64,000 nucleotides of DNA from Pseudorasbora parva (GCF_024679245.1 NC_090188.1:35238951-35302950); one strand, 5' to 3'; counted from the first letter of the stretch, positions 12,585-23,486 are shown. Notes: generated by a model not told the origin, from the sequence alone. Made by a program: numbers and translations.

Positions 12585-13588
12585 CTTCCTGCCCGTCAGC
12601 TGCTTCAGGGTTCCCTTAGTTGATTATCTCAGCACATGGTTATGCCTTCCCAATATATCAGCCTGGGTCCTGCATATTGTAGAGAAGGGATCTTCATCCA
12701 GACCACCCCATTGAACTTCGGGGAAGGGTAACTGCACTGCAGTGGTCCCAGAGCAGGTTCGGGTAATGGAACAGGAAGTTCCCTCCCTTTTTGTGAAGGA
12801 GGTCATAGAACGTGTTCCTCCGGCAGACAGGGAGTCTGGGTTCTATAACCAGTGCGTCATAGTTCCCAAGAAGGATGGGGGGGTGCGTCCAATATTAGAT
12901 CTGAGAGGAACTTGAATTGTTCTCTGAGGAGATTCAGATTCAAGATGCTCACAATTTCAACCATCATGAGTCATATCCAGTTTGAGGACTGGTTCGTCAT
13001 GATAGATCTAAAGGATGCATATTTCCACATATCCATTCTTCTATTTTACAGGAAGTTCCTGAGGTTCGTTTTCATGGGCAAAGCATACCAAATCAGGTTC
13101 TTCCATTCGGCCGGGCTCTTTCACCTCAAACATTCACCAAGTACATGAATGCAGCTTTGGCTCCACTGAGACTCCAGGACATCCGTGTACTGAACTACAT
13201 CAACGACTGGCTCATATTGGCCCATTTGCGAGAGATGGCAGTTCGGCATCAAGATGTTGTTCATGGCAACATTCAGTGCTTGGGGTTGAAACTCAACACG
13301 AAAAAGAGTGTGCTGACACCTTCTCAGAGAACCACATTCCTGTGAGTTGTATGGGATTCGACTTTGATGCGGCACAACTGTTCTCCCTCTTGATTGAGTC
13401 CATACTGGTGGTCTCCAAAATAAAGCTTGGCTGTAGCCTCACTGTCAAGCACTTTCAAAGACTGCTGGGGCTTATGGCAGCAGCATCCAACATAATACCT
13501 TTTGCCTTGCTGCTCATGAGACCTCTACAGTGGTGGCTGAAACCAAGGGGTTTACTTTGAGGTGAAATCAGTTCCATAGGATTAGGTT
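12585..13588 (+). pseudogene. DIRS-type reverse transcriptase, copy B, first part
   Basis: This is the RT domain of a second DIRS element. Motifs in order are the lead-in SGFYNQCVIVPKKDGGVRP (about 12835-12890), FVMIDLKDAYFHISIL (about 12992-13040), LRLQDIRVLNYINDWLILAH (about 13170-13225) and a long LNTKKSVLTPSQRTTFL tail. The catalytic YxDD box reads YIND, so one Asp is replaced by Asn. A thumb-like piece (GLMAAASNIIPFALLLMRPLQ) reaches 13545. The frame is cut at 13588/13595 by the LTR element and resumes at 18962. Frameshifts occur at about 12905, 13110 and 13345. Confidence 0.85.
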
Positions 13589-13594
13589 AATGCG

Positions 13595-14140
13595 TGTCGG
13601 GTCTCGTGTCTGATCACCTGTCTTTCTAGGGTTTGCATTGTTTTGTGTGGGTGCGTGGCTTTGTTTTGACAGCTCGCCATGTGCTTGTGTCTCCGCCCCT
13701 ACCTGTTCCAGCTGGTTAGATCATCCGTCCTCTCACCTGGTCTGTGTTATCTAATCATTATCCTCCCTTTATAGATCCTCGTGTTTTGCTGTCTTTTGTC
13801 CGACCGTTATCGTTCATGCCTTCGAGTTCGTCGTGACTCCTTTTGTTGTGCTTCACCAGTCTTGCCTTGTCTTGTCGTGTCTGCAGACTCCAGTGTTTTT
13901 AGCGTCAAGTCAGCTGTGTTCTCTGTTCTCTCCATCTCTTGCTGAACTTGGTGCTGACCCTCTGCCATTGGATCGTAGCTGTCTCCTGGGAAGGCTCGGG
14001 GTCATTCGCGCAGCTCTGTTCTCCCTGTCTGGACTGCTGTTTGGCTGAAGATTTCTTCAGTATATTTTTTGTTCAGTTAATAAAGCCTTTGTTGACCCGC
14101 ATTTGAATCCAGCCTTTTCCTCCGTGACAGAACCCTGACA
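13595..14140 (+). repeat. 5' LTR of the gypsy element
   Basis: It starts TGTCGGG and ends CCTGACA, and matches 18410-18955 with about 11 differences. It holds a TATA-like box and, near its end, the polyadenylation signal AATAAA at about 14079. The 71-codon frame seen in both LTRs is not a gene. Confidence 0.95.
13768..13808 (+). promoter_or_regulatory. LTR promoter: TATA box and inferred transcript start
   Basis: TTTATAG at 13768-13774 lies 30 bp before GTCCGACCGTT (13798-13808). That 11-mer is the exact reverse complement of the primer-binding site at 14142-14152. A transcript start at 13798 would place the 11-mer at the very 5' end of the RNA, as in Tf1-type self-priming. The same arrangement is in the 3' LTR (18613-18623). 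Confidence 0.75.
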
Positions 14141-14141
14141 G

Positions 14142-14152
14142 AACGGTCGGAC
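14142..14152 (+). other. Primer-binding site, self-priming type
   Basis: AACGGTCGGAC begins one base after the 5' LTR. It has no TGG start expected for a tRNA 3' CCA, but is fully complementary to the inferred first 11 bases of the element's own RNA. Confidence 0.75.
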
Positions 14153-14157
14153 CAGTT

Positions 14158-15100
14158 ATGGATTCAGCGGGTTCGGACACATTGGGTACTGCCCTGGTCC
14201 AGCAAGGAGTTTTGCTGGGTCAACATTCTACTCAAATCAACTCCACGGCTCAGGAGGTGGACGCATTGAATGCTCGCGTTGCAGAACTTCTTTCACGGGT
14301 CGATGAGCTTCAGAGAGAAGCTACTAACCGAGCGCCTGTTCCTCGTGCGGTGGTCCAGCCTGAACCCGAGCCTCATGCTAATAATCCCCCGATTTATGAT
14401 GGCGATCCGAATTCTTGCCAAGCCTTTCTGTCTCAGTGCGCCCTGGTTTTCGCTCTGCAGCCTCGGCGTTATGCCACCGAAGAAGCGAAAGTAGCGTTTG
14501 TGCTAACCCTTCTCTCCGGGCGGGCTCGCGAATGGGGAATTGCGGTGTGGAATGCCCTGCTGTGCCTCTTTTGAAAACTTTCGTCGTGAGATGGCGAAAT
14601 TATTTGATCGTTCAGCACAAGGAGATGAGGCGGCGGCTCAGTTATCGCGTCTCACGCAGAGAGAGAGTACCGTCACGGACTACTCCATACAGTTCCAAAC
14701 TTTGGCGGCTGCGTGCGGATGGAATGAGGGGGCCTTGCACGCTCGCTTCCTAGACGGGCTGGATCCGGACATTGCTGACGAACTGGCTGCCGTTGAACTT
14801 CCTCGGAGGTTGGATGATATTATTAATCTCGCTCTGCGTATTGAGAGTCGTCTGAATCGGCGGCGTCAGCTCCGCCTATCCGAGTCTTCATGGCGCCGCC
14901 TGGAGGTATCATCCAACAATGCTGAGAATTCTCTGCCAGCTGATTCTGAACCAATGCAGTTGGGTCGTTTAAGATTGACATCACAACAGAAGCAGGACCG
15001 TTTAACCAAGGGGTACTGTACTGTAAATATGTGCCTGTACTGTGGTAAACCGGGTCACTTTGTTACTCAGTGTCCTTTAAAAGCCAAGGCCCACCAGTGA
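14158..15100 (+). pseudogene. gag of the gypsy element, frameshifted
   Basis: Gag packages the element RNA into virus-like particles. The start at 14158 (MDSAGSDTLG) is the first ATG after the primer site. An N-terminal heptad-like segment (about residues 30-60: AQEVDALNARVAELLSRVDE) may form a coiled coil. The central gag fold follows, and a CCHC zinc knuckle (CLYCGKPGHFVTQC) lies near the C-terminus at about 15031-15072. A frameshift at about 14545-14565 moves the reading frame by one; the first frame stops at 14574 and the second ends at 15100. The total length of about 310 codons fits the family. Confidence 0.9.
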
Positions 15101-18100
15101 GTCGGAGAGTCCTGGTGGGCGCTCTTCCTTGTTTTAACTCTCCAGCCAAACGCTCTCAGCTGCCTTTTCTTCTCGTCTGCCGGGGGGAGTCTCACACTGG
15201 CCAAGCTCTTCTGGATTCGGGTGCTGAGGGGAACTTCCTGGATGCAGCCACTGCCAGGAGATGGAGGATTCCGCTCATCCGCCTTGCGGAACCCGTTACG
15301 GCTTGGTCACTGGCAGGCAATCCTCTCATCACTGTCACCCACTGATTATTGTCTGATTATTTCTGACAATCATTGCGAGGAGATTGAACTGCTTATTTTG
15401 GACTCTCCTAACAGCCCATTGATATTAGGGCTCCCCTGGTTGCTCAAACACAATCCTCAGATTGACTGGGTCAATAACTCTATTTTAGCCTGGAGTCAGT
15501 CTTGTCATGTGTCTTGTCTGGGTGCTGCGTTTTCTCCGGTCTCTGTGTCTTGTGTTTCACAGGTGGATCCTCCTGACGTTACCGGGGTTCCGGCGGAGTA
15601 CTTGGATCTGCGTGCGGTTTTCAGTCTCGGGCCACCTCGCTACCTCCTCATCGTCCATACGACTGCGCCAAAGATCTTCTCCCGGGCACTTCTCCGCCTA
15701 GGGGACGTTTATACTCCCTATCTGGTCCAGAAAGAGAGGCTATGGACAAAAATATTCGCGAGTCACTTCAGTCTGGTCTCATCCGTCACTCCTCTCCGGC
15801 GGGTACTGGGTCAGAAGAAGGACGGTTCCCTACGACCCTGTATTGATTATAGAGGCTTGAATGACATTACTGTTAAGAACAGGTATCCCCTACCTTTAAT
15901 GTCTTCTGCTTTTGAGTTGTTACAGGGAGCTCGGGTCTTCACCAAATTGGACCTCCGCAATGCTTACCACTTGGTGCGTATTCGGGAGGGGGATGAGTGG
16001 AAGACGGCATTCAACACTCCTTCGGGGCACTACGAGTATTTGGTTCTTCCGTTTGGGCTAACCAATGCTCCGGCTGTCTTCCAAGGACTCGTCAATAGCG
16101 TGTTGGGGGACATGATTAATCAGTTTGTCTTTGTGTATCTGGATGACATTCTTATTTTTTCTCCCTCTTTGAAGGTACACACCCAACATGTTAGAGGGCT
16201 TGTTAGAGAACCAGCTGTTTGTCAAGGCGGAGAAGTGCGAATTCCATGCCGAGTCTGTTACGTTCCTTGGTCATATAATCTCGTCCAGGGGGATCAGACC
16301 TGATCCCGCTAAGGTAGAGGCTGTTGCTAAGTGGCCCGTTCCAGACTCCCGCAAAGCTTTGCAGCGTTTCCTGGGGTTCGCCAATTTCTACCGTCGTTTC
16401 ATCAGGAACTTCGGTCAGATCGCTGCACCGCTGAATGCGTTAACATCCTCCAAGGTGGTCTTCTGCTGGAATCATGATGCTCAGGTGGCCTTTGATACTT
16501 TAAAGTCCCGATTTATCTCTGCACCTGTCTTATGTGTTCCAGATCCTGAGTCCTAGTTTATTGTTGAAGTTGACGCATCGGATCTTGGAGTTGGCGCAGT
16601 CCTATCTCAGCGTTCCCTCCGCGATGGGAAGGTGCATCCTTGTGCATTCTTTTCTCGCCGACTCAGCCCTGCTGAGCGTAACTATGACATCGGCAACAAG
16701 GAGCTGCTGGCGGTCAGGTTGGCTTTGGGTGAGTGGCGCCACTGGTTGGAGGGGTCAGCGCAGCCCTTCTTGGTCTGGACGGATCATAAGAATCTGGAAT
16801 ACATTCGTTCGGCCAAGAGGTTGAACTCGCGACAGGCCCGCTGGGCACTCTTCTTTGGCCGGTTTAGCTTCACCCTGTCGTACCGGCCGGGTACCAAAAA
16901 TACTAAGCCCGACGCTCTCTCGCGTCAGTTTGGTGCCCCTGAGGAGGAGCTTACGGCCGATGCCATTCTCCCTGAAGGAGTGGTGGTCGGGGCTCTGTCC
17001 TGGGGTATCGAGCGGCGAATAGAGGAGGCCGGTTGGGGGGTGCAAGTGCCGAGAGAGTGTCCTGTGGGTAGGTTGTTTGTGTCGGCTGCGCTGCGCTCTG
17101 ATGTCCTTCAGTGGGCCCACTCTTCCAGGCTGGTCTGCCATCCAGGGATTCGGGGAACGTTGTCTGCCATCCGTCAACGTTTCTGGTGGCCATCCATGGC
17201 TGCTGATGTCAGACAGTTTGTGTTGGCCTGTCCCACCTGTGCTCAATGTAAGCCTGTTAATCGCCCTCCTGATGGTCTGTTTCGTCCCCTCCCCATACCC
17301 TCCTGCCCATGGTCCCACATCGCTCTTGATTTTGTGTCTGGACTCCCCCTCTCTAAGGGCAACACTGTCATCCTTACGGTGGTCGATCGGTTTTCCAAAG
17401 CTGCCCATTTCATTCCCCTGGCCAAGTTACCTTCTGCCCGAGAGACGGCTCAGCTGGTGGTGGATCACGTCTTCCGTCTTCATGGGTTGCCGGTTGACGT
17501 GGTTTCTGATAGGGGACCTCAGTTTGCCTCTCGGTTTTGGAAGGAATTTTGTAGACAGATCGGGGCCTCTGCTAGTCTGTCTTCCGGTTTTCATCCCCAG
17601 ACCAATGGCCAATGTGAGCGGGTCAACCAGGATCTTGAAAGAATGCTCCGCTGTCTGACATCTAATAACCCGAGTTCCTGGTGCCAACAGCTCTCTTGGA
17701 TCGAGTATGCCCGCAATTCCCTTCCGATGGCGGCTTCAGGTATGTCTCCCTTTGAGTGTTCTATGGGTTATAAGCCACCTTTGTTTCCATCACAGGAACC
17801 CGATGCTGCAGTTCTGTCCGCCCTGGCTTTCGTCCAGCGTTGTCGGCGCACCTGGGAGAGAGTCAGGAGGGTTTTGGCCCGAACCTCAAGACGAACTAAA
17901 GCAGCAGCCGATCGTCACCGGTCCTCTCCTCCAACCTATGTGTGTGGTCAAAGGGTATGTCTTTCCACCAAGGATCTGCCTCTCCGGGTGCCCTCTCGTA
18001 AGCTGGCACCCAGATTCATTGGTCCATACTGTATCACCAAGGTGGTTAATCCGGTGGTTATCAGGCTCAAACTTCCCCCTACTCTTGGTCGGGTTCACCC

Positions 18101-18418
18101 TGTGTTTCATGTCTCTAGGGTTAAACCTGTGTTTTCCTCTCCCATTAATCCGGCTTGCGGTCGTCCCAATCCCCCACCTCCTCGTCTTGCTGATGGCTCC
18201 CCTACCTACACGGTTAGGAGGATACTCGACGAGCGGCGCTGCGGTAGGGGGTTTCAATATCTTGTGGACTGGGAGGGCTATGGTCCAGAGGAGAGGTGTT
18301 GAGTGCCGTCCCGGGACATTCTGGATCCCTCGTTGATCGGGGACTTTCGTCGGAGTCGAGGTAAGCCTCCCTCTGGGACGCCTGGTGGCGTTCCTAGGGG
18401 GAGGGGTACTGTCGGGTC
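15070..18418 (+). pseudogene. pol of the gypsy element (PR-RT-RH-IN-chromodomain), several breaks
   Basis: Protease: [12 protein letters not shown] at about 15208. [18 protein letters not shown], then [23 protein letters not shown] and the catalytic VYLDDILIF at about 16132-16158. RNase [15 protein letters not shown] and WTDHKNLEY. Integrase: an HHCC-like zinc region (CHPG ... ACPTCAQCK) and the catalytic triad in [16 protein letters not shown] and [12 protein letters not shown]. Chromodomain: [20 protein letters not shown] near 18215-18280. Breaks: frameshifts at about 15342, between about 15630 and 15815 (a region out of frame) and at about 16190; a stop (TAG) at 16554-16556 just before RNase H; and a stop (TGA) at 18300-18302 where the chromodomain normally has Trp. 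The frame continues past that stop. Catalytic residues remain, so decay is by frame loss. Confidence 0.92.
18396..18409 (+). other. Polypurine tract of the gypsy element
   Basis: The run GGGGGAGGGGTAC lies directly before the 3' LTR, where plus-strand DNA synthesis is primed in this family. Confidence 0.85.
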
Positions 18419-18955
18419 TCGTGTCTGATCACCTGTCTTTCTAGCGTTTGCATTGTTTTGTGTGGGTGCGTGGCTTTGTTTTGACAGATCGCCACGTGCT
18501 TGTGTCTCCGCCCCTACCTGTTCCCACTGGTTAGATCATCCGTCCTCTCACCTGGTCTGTGTTATCTAATCATTATCCTCCCTTTATAGATCCTCGTGTT
18601 TCGCTGTCTTTTGTCCGACCGTTATCGTTCATGCCTTCGAGTTCGTCGTGACTCCTTTTGTTGTGCTTCACCAGTCTTGCCTTGTCTTGTCGTGTCTGCA
18701 GACTCCAGTGTTTTTAGCGTCAAGTCAGCTGTGTTCTCTGTTCTCTCCATCTCTCGTTGAACTTGGTGCTAACCCTCTGCCATTGGATCGTAGCTGTCTC
18801 CTGGGAAGGCTCGGGGTCATTCGCGCAGCTCTGTTCTCCCTGTCTGGACTGCTGTTTGGCTGAAGATTTCTTCAGCATATTTTTTGTTCAGTTAATAAAG
18901 CCTTTGTTGACCCGCATTTGAATCCAGCCTTTTCCTCCGTTACAGAACCCTGACA
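18410..18955 (+). repeat. 3' LTR of the gypsy element
   Basis: Same length and ends as the 5' LTR, and followed by the AATGCG target duplication. TATA box, inferred start and AATAAA are conserved. Confidence 0.95.
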
Positions 18956-18961
18956 AATGCG

Positions 18962-20092
18962 CAGATGCCTTAGTTCTCTTTCCATATGGAAGCAACCTTG
19001 GTTTCTGTCCCAAGGCCCAGTGTTGGGAGTGTCATGTTGCTGGAAGACCGTTCAACAGACGCCTCTCACACCGGTTGGTGCGTGATCATTGACGGCCACT
19101 TTGCGAGAGGTCTGTGGGAGGACTGACATTCCTCCTGGCACATAAATTGCCTGGAAATGCTGGCTGTCTTCAAAGTTCTGAAGAGCTTTTCCCATGTTTT
19201 TTCCCAGCCACGGTGTCCTGATATGGGCAGACAATATGTCAGTAGTCTCGTATCTGAATCGTCAATGGGTCTGAGGTCGCACCCTCTAGCAGACTTGCAC
19301 ACCAGATGTGGCCCCAGGGGAAACTCAGGGAGCAGATGTCCTGTCAAGGCAGGGGCTGAAGCCCAGGGAATGGAGTCTTTACCCAGAGGAAGTGAAGGCC
19401 ATGTGCAAGAGGTTTCGCCCAGTGGAAGTGGATCTATTTGCATCTCGAGAGATGCCCCACTGTCCACTGTGGTTTTCTCTTACACATGGGGTTGGATGCC
19501 ATGGTGCAGACGTGGCCAAGGCTGTGTCTGTATGCATTTCCCCCGATCACTCTGCTCCTGGGAGTCTTGGAGCGGGTCAGCAGAGAAGGGATCAGTCTAC
19601 TTCTACTAGCACCCTATTGGCCAACATGAGTATGGTTCTCAGACATCATAGCACTGCTAACAGGCCTCCCATGACAGATCCCTCTAAGGGAGGCACAATA
19701 TTTCACTCTCGGTCAGAGCTTTGGAGTCTCTGGGTCTGGTCCCTGAGGGGGCCTGGTACCTAGAGGCTGGCCTATTGGCAGGTGTAGTCAAGACCTTACT
19801 TAGCTCCAGGGCTCCTGCCACAAGGAAATTTGGAATGTGCTTTCCACTTGGTGTAGAGAGGGTAAGATGGACCCAGTTCACTGCCTGGTTGCTTCAGTGC
19901 TGGAATTCCTTTTAGATTATTTATCTGCTTGTCTTACCCCATCCACACTTAAGGTGTATGTGGCTGCCTTTGTGTCTTTCCATGCTCCTGTAGGTGATGG
20001 GCCCCTGGGAAAGCACCATTTGGTTGTGCGTTTCCTCCATGGAACTCAGAGGATGAGGCCTGTGACTTGCTCCAGAGTCCCAAACAGGGTTA
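18962..20092 (+). pseudogene. DIRS copy B, second part: RNase H and start of tyrosine recombinase
   Basis: This continues the copy B frame interrupted at 13588. An RNase H-like region (about 18970-19320) is scattered over frames. Better kept parts are LGLDAMVQTWPRLCLYAFPP in two frames at about 19480-19545, LLLLAPYWPT at about 19597-19625, and the recombinase N-terminal segment LTPSTLKVYVAAFVSFH (about 19935-19985) followed by PLGKHHLVVRFLHGTQRMRP. The copy breaks at about 20092, where the LINE tail begins, and resumes at about 21762. Many stops and frameshifts make it non-functional. Confidence 0.8.

Positions 20093-20159
<67 letters not shown>
20093..20159. repeat. (AAT)n microsatellite, 3' tail of the LINE
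   Basis: About 22 AAT units. Read on the minus strand it is an ATT-rich tail at the 3' end of the LINE, lying exactly at the DIRS/LINE junction. Confidence 0.95.
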
Positions 20160-20173
20160 GATTTTATTTACAC

Positions 20174-20440
20174 TCACCTAAAGGATTATTAGGAATCATA
20201 CTAATACTGTGTTTGACCCACTTTCACATTCAGAACTGTCTTAATTCTAATTTGAAGGAAACACCCCACACAATTACACCACCAGCATTACACCACCACC
20301 ACCACCAGCCTGCACAGTGGCAACAAGGCATGATGCATCCATGTTTTCATTCTGTTTACGCCAAATTCTGGCACCAACAACGGCCCATCTGGCACCAACA
20401 ACCATGCCATGCTCAGAATTGCTTATTGGCTCCAAAGGAA
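20174..20440. repeat. Internally deleted Tc1-type transposon remnant
   Basis: It starts ACTCACCTAAAGGATTATTA, which I recognise as the terminal repeat of a common Tc1-like fish element. The parts 'cagcctgcacagtgg' and 'caccaacaaccatgcca' are pieces of its transposase region brought close by deletion. No opposite terminal repeat is seen. It lies inside the 3' part of the LINE. Confidence 0.65.
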
Positions 20441-20495
20441 AAAGGGAAAATAACAAAAATGAATAAAAAGTCAAAATGTAGATTAATAAATAAAA

Positions 20496-21640
20496 TCAAC
20501 ACATAATAGCCTTTCTGAAGAGAAAAGTCTTCAGTTCTGCTTTAAACTGGTCCAGCCACTGTACTGCTCTCAGCTCACTTGGGAGGTGGTTCCAAAGCCG
20601 CAGTGCAACCGAGCAGAAAGCTTGGTCTCCCATGGTACGAAGCCTGGTGGTGGGGAATTGAAGAAGCAGGTGGCCTGAAGATCTGAGGGTGAAGGTGGAG
20701 GATTTCAGAGAGCTGAGTTCTTGTAGATATGGTGAGGGGACGGAGTTTGGAGATGTTTCGAAAGTGGTGGAAGGAGGTTTTGCAGATGTATTTAATATGG
20801 TCATTGAAGGTCAGCTGGGGGTCAAACTGAACCCCTAGGTTACTGACTGTGGAGGAAAAAGTGATTACCTGGCTGTCAAAAGTGAGCTGGGATAAGGGAA
20901 AGGAGTTGATCTGATGAGGGGTGCCAACAAGTAGTGCCTCAGTTTTGTTGGAGTTCAGCTGGAGGAAGTTGCTTTTCATCCATGCCTTCATCTCCTCAAG
21001 ACGTGGTGAGTCACGACAGAGCTGTGGAGGGGCTTGGGGCAGTTTTGATAAAGTTGCATGTCATCAACATAACAATGGCAGGATAGGCCATGTCTGCTGA
21101 TGAGAGGACTAAGGGGAAGCATTCTCCTAATATAACACGCTCAGTCCTGCCAGAAAAGTAGGACTGAAACCACTGCAGCGCTACTCCCGACAGTCCAACT
21201 ATGTTGTGGAGGCGGTCCAGGAGGATGGTATGGTCTACTGTGTTGAATGCCACTGTTAGGTTGAGGAGAATGAGCAGTGATGGTGATGCTGAATCAGCTG
21301 TCATAAGAAGTCCATTTGTCACCCTAAGCAGAGCTGTTTCGGTGTTGTCGGCCGAACGAAAGCCTGATTGAAATATCTCAAATAAGTTGTTGTTTTTTAG
21401 ATGGTTGTGGAGCTGAGAGGTAGATTCCTTCAATATAACCTTTGACAGGAAGGTGAGGTGGAGATTGACCTATAATTAGCAAGGACCTCCGGGTCTAGAG
21501 TTGGTTTCTTAAGTATTGGATGGATGACAGCAGCTTTAAGGGCAAGAAGGATGTGACCAGTTTTGAGAGAGAGATTAACAAGCTGGGTAATGATTGGGCT
21601 GACAATGGTAATGAACGACTAAAGTAGAACAGTCATCCCA
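20496..21640 (-). pseudogene. LINE reverse transcriptase, broken
   Basis: The enzyme copies LINE RNA at a nicked target site. RT motifs read FQSGFRSADNTETALLRV, then LTVAFNTVDHTILLDRL (normally FDTVDH, so one catalytic Asp is Asn) and VGLSGVALQWFQSYFSGRT. The YVDD box is kept at about 21055-21070 but sits in a different frame from the preceding block. The C-terminal part reads WMKSNFLQLNSNKTEALLVG and LGVQFDPQLTFNDHIKYI, and the final LRLWNHLPSELRAV segment ends near 20500. The clade is inferred from these motifs, L2/CR1 group more likely than others. Confidence 0.8.
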
Positions 21641-21761
21641 AGGTGTAGGTGGACTGCTTAATTTTTTGGTGGTTTCCTTAACGTGGCTCTTCTGAACCTC
21701 AGTAAAGTGTGGAAGGGATGGCAATCTCCTGGGCGAGGGGTTGGATGATAGGGCAGACAGG

Positions 21762-22190
21762 GAGGAGATCTGGCAGTGGTTCTTGAAGGGCTGTCTACGG
21801 CTCCCTTAGTACTGCTCAAGTTGGCTGAGGCAAAGAACCTGACCCTTAAGGTTGCCTTTCTCCTTGCTATCAAGTGGGAGTTTGCCCCGGGCAATGTTAA
21901 AGCGATCCTGTATCCAAGATTGAGCTATGTGCCCAAGGTGCCATCGAGTGTGGCATGGTCAGTGATTCAATAGGCCTTCCATCCTCCACCACATGTATTA
22001 GCGGAAAAAGGGAGACTTCATCTGATCTGGGCATAGAGGATCTATTTGGAGAAGTCTTGTGGAGAAAGACAGACCAGTTGTTGGTGTGCTTTGGCTCACC
22101 CAAGAAAGGGCTACCTGCTTCAGCTCAGACAATCAGCAATTGGATTGTCCAGGCTTTCTTTTTTAAACAAGGCTCAGCGTAATGGAGATT
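21762..22190 (+). pseudogene. DIRS copy B, third part: tyrosine recombinase C-terminal half
   Basis: The frame resumes with DLAVVLEGLSTAPL (about 21769), LKVAFLLAIKWEFAPGNVKAI (about 21850) and LSYVPKVPSS, then after a stop and frameshift TDQLLVCFGSPKKGLPASAQ at about 22070-22130. These are tyrosine recombinase catalytic-domain segments of DIRS elements. The final part that should carry the active-site Tyr is missing, cut near 22190 where MITE-like sequence starts. Confidence 0.78.
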
Positions 22191-22257
22191 TCGCAAAGAA
22201 ACTGTTTTTGACAGTTGAAGTAGTCAGCTGTATTGTATCTGACAGCAGCTACATTGC

Positions 22258-22793
22258 AAATTGTAAGCCGAACAATTGTATCCGAACTCGGGTGCGCACC
22301 CGCGAATCACATATCGCATACCGCAATCGTACTAAATTGCGGAAGTGAACCGCTATTAATGACATATGAGTTGAAAAAAATATGTGTTTTGTGTGTATTT
22401 CACTCATTAACCTGATGAGCATCACTGACATACTGCTAGCAGAGAGCTGTAGATATCATCTCTGCTCGACTTAGGCGTTCTTTAGAGCATTTGCAGTGCA
22501 TTCGCAGCAGATAGACGCAAGCGCCATTACGTACTGAAGCTTTGGTAACAAAGCCAACAGTTTAAAAACAAAAATATAAAAGTAACTGGAGCAACGCTTT
22601 GCATTTTGCCACCTTCACGCTGGCTGATGTTTCTAAGCAACCGGCTAAACAACTGCTGCTTTGATGACGCAAACGAACCCTGGTTCGCACCAAATAATAT
22701 AATATGAACACAGTCCAGCGAGGCCAGGTGGATGGGTGAGCAATCGAGCTCAGGTTCGGTCAAGGCAATCGAAGCAAGTGTGAAAGCCCCCTA
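22258..22793. repeat. MITE, one end only
   Basis: The right end AAGTGTGAAAGCCCCC followed by TAA resembles the TIR of the TAA-type MITE at 8218-8945. No matching left end is visible, so the copy appears truncated against the DIRS sequence. Confidence 0.5.
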
Positions 22794-23485
22794 AGGGACC
22801 GTTTTATATAGATAAGGTTTTCAAAACAATTGCTCACGTTCAATAGACTGGTGTGACATGCAGCTGGCACTCATCCTCCAATTACTCACCGACCTCGCAC
22901 ACCTCTTTTACGGCTCTCGCTCGTCCTGCTTGTCATGTAGTGTAAATATGCTTTCCTTTGGGTGAATGAAGACTGGTTTCATGTTTGACTGGTTTCATGT
23001 TCATGTTGACTGGTTTCATGTTCATGTCACGTGAAGTGCTGATGCTCACACACAGTCTTCTTTATCCACAGACACGATATCACAGAGCGGTTCATATGCG
23101 CAAGTCGGTGCAAACAACAAAACCCATTTCAATTCAAAAGGCTCTATTTTAAAGCAATAATAGAGGGTATAGGAAGACAAATGGTTAGAGATAAGCAGGG
23201 AACTGTGGCTTTATCAAGCTTAACGACTTATTACCTAAAAGGGATCTGCTTGGTTATAAGACAACTTACATAACTGACAACTCACTGACACACTGACAAC
23301 TTAAAGCGGTTATTGATGTTTGCAGCGCAATATTTGACCGGAAGGGTAACATTGACGATTATTCTCATCAGTTACGGCTAGTTAGATCTAGCATTGTGCA
23401 CGCTTCGAATGAGACACAGAGATAAAGTAAAGTGTATAAAGTAATATGTTTATTTGAATGAATGGATTATAGCATTTATTTTAAT

Positions 23486-23486
<1 letters not shown>
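22794..23486. other. No gene recognised
   Basis: Apart from the short minisatellite at 22971-23027 nothing can be supported. Confidence 0.5.
22971..23027 (+). repeat. Short minisatellite, GACTGGTTTCATGTT units
   Basis: Three copies of GACTGGTTTCATGTT are present, with extra TCATGTT insertions between and after them. Confidence 0.85.

Larger units (their letters stand above)
13595..18955 (+). mobile_element. Ty3/gypsy chromovirus-type LTR retrotransposon, complete but disabled
   Basis: Two 546-bp LTRs (TGTCGGG...CCTGACA) enclose gag, protease, RT, RNase H, integrase and a chromodomain in that order, which is the gypsy/chromovirus layout. The insertion is bordered by AATGCG on both sides (13589-13594 and 18956-18961). 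It splits a DIRS coding region, whose sequence joins up if the element is removed. The LTRs differ at about 11 of 546 positions by eye (near 98 percent identity). Catalytic motifs survive but the frame is broken several times. The self-priming signal points to the Tf1/sushi group. Confidence 0.95.
20093..21755 (-). mobile_element. L2/CR1-group LINE, 5' truncated, inserted in DIRS copy B
   Basis: The minus strand encodes the later part of a non-LTR reverse transcriptase and its C-terminal region, and ends in an ATT-rich tail. It sits between two recombinase segments of the DIRS copy (ending about 20092, resuming about 21762). A possible target duplication ACAGGG is seen at about 20083-20088 and again just before 21755. 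The 5' part, including endonuclease, is missing, as is usual for LINEs. Confidence 0.8.

Noticed and set aside
13833..14048. 71-codon frame found in both LTRs (also 18648-18863)
   Set aside because: Its recurrence is explained by the LTR duplication, and the region is regulatory LTR sequence.
16755..17408. 217-codon antisense frame in the gypsy element
   Set aside because: It is the reverse of the RNase H/integrase coding DNA and is a shadow of that reading frame.
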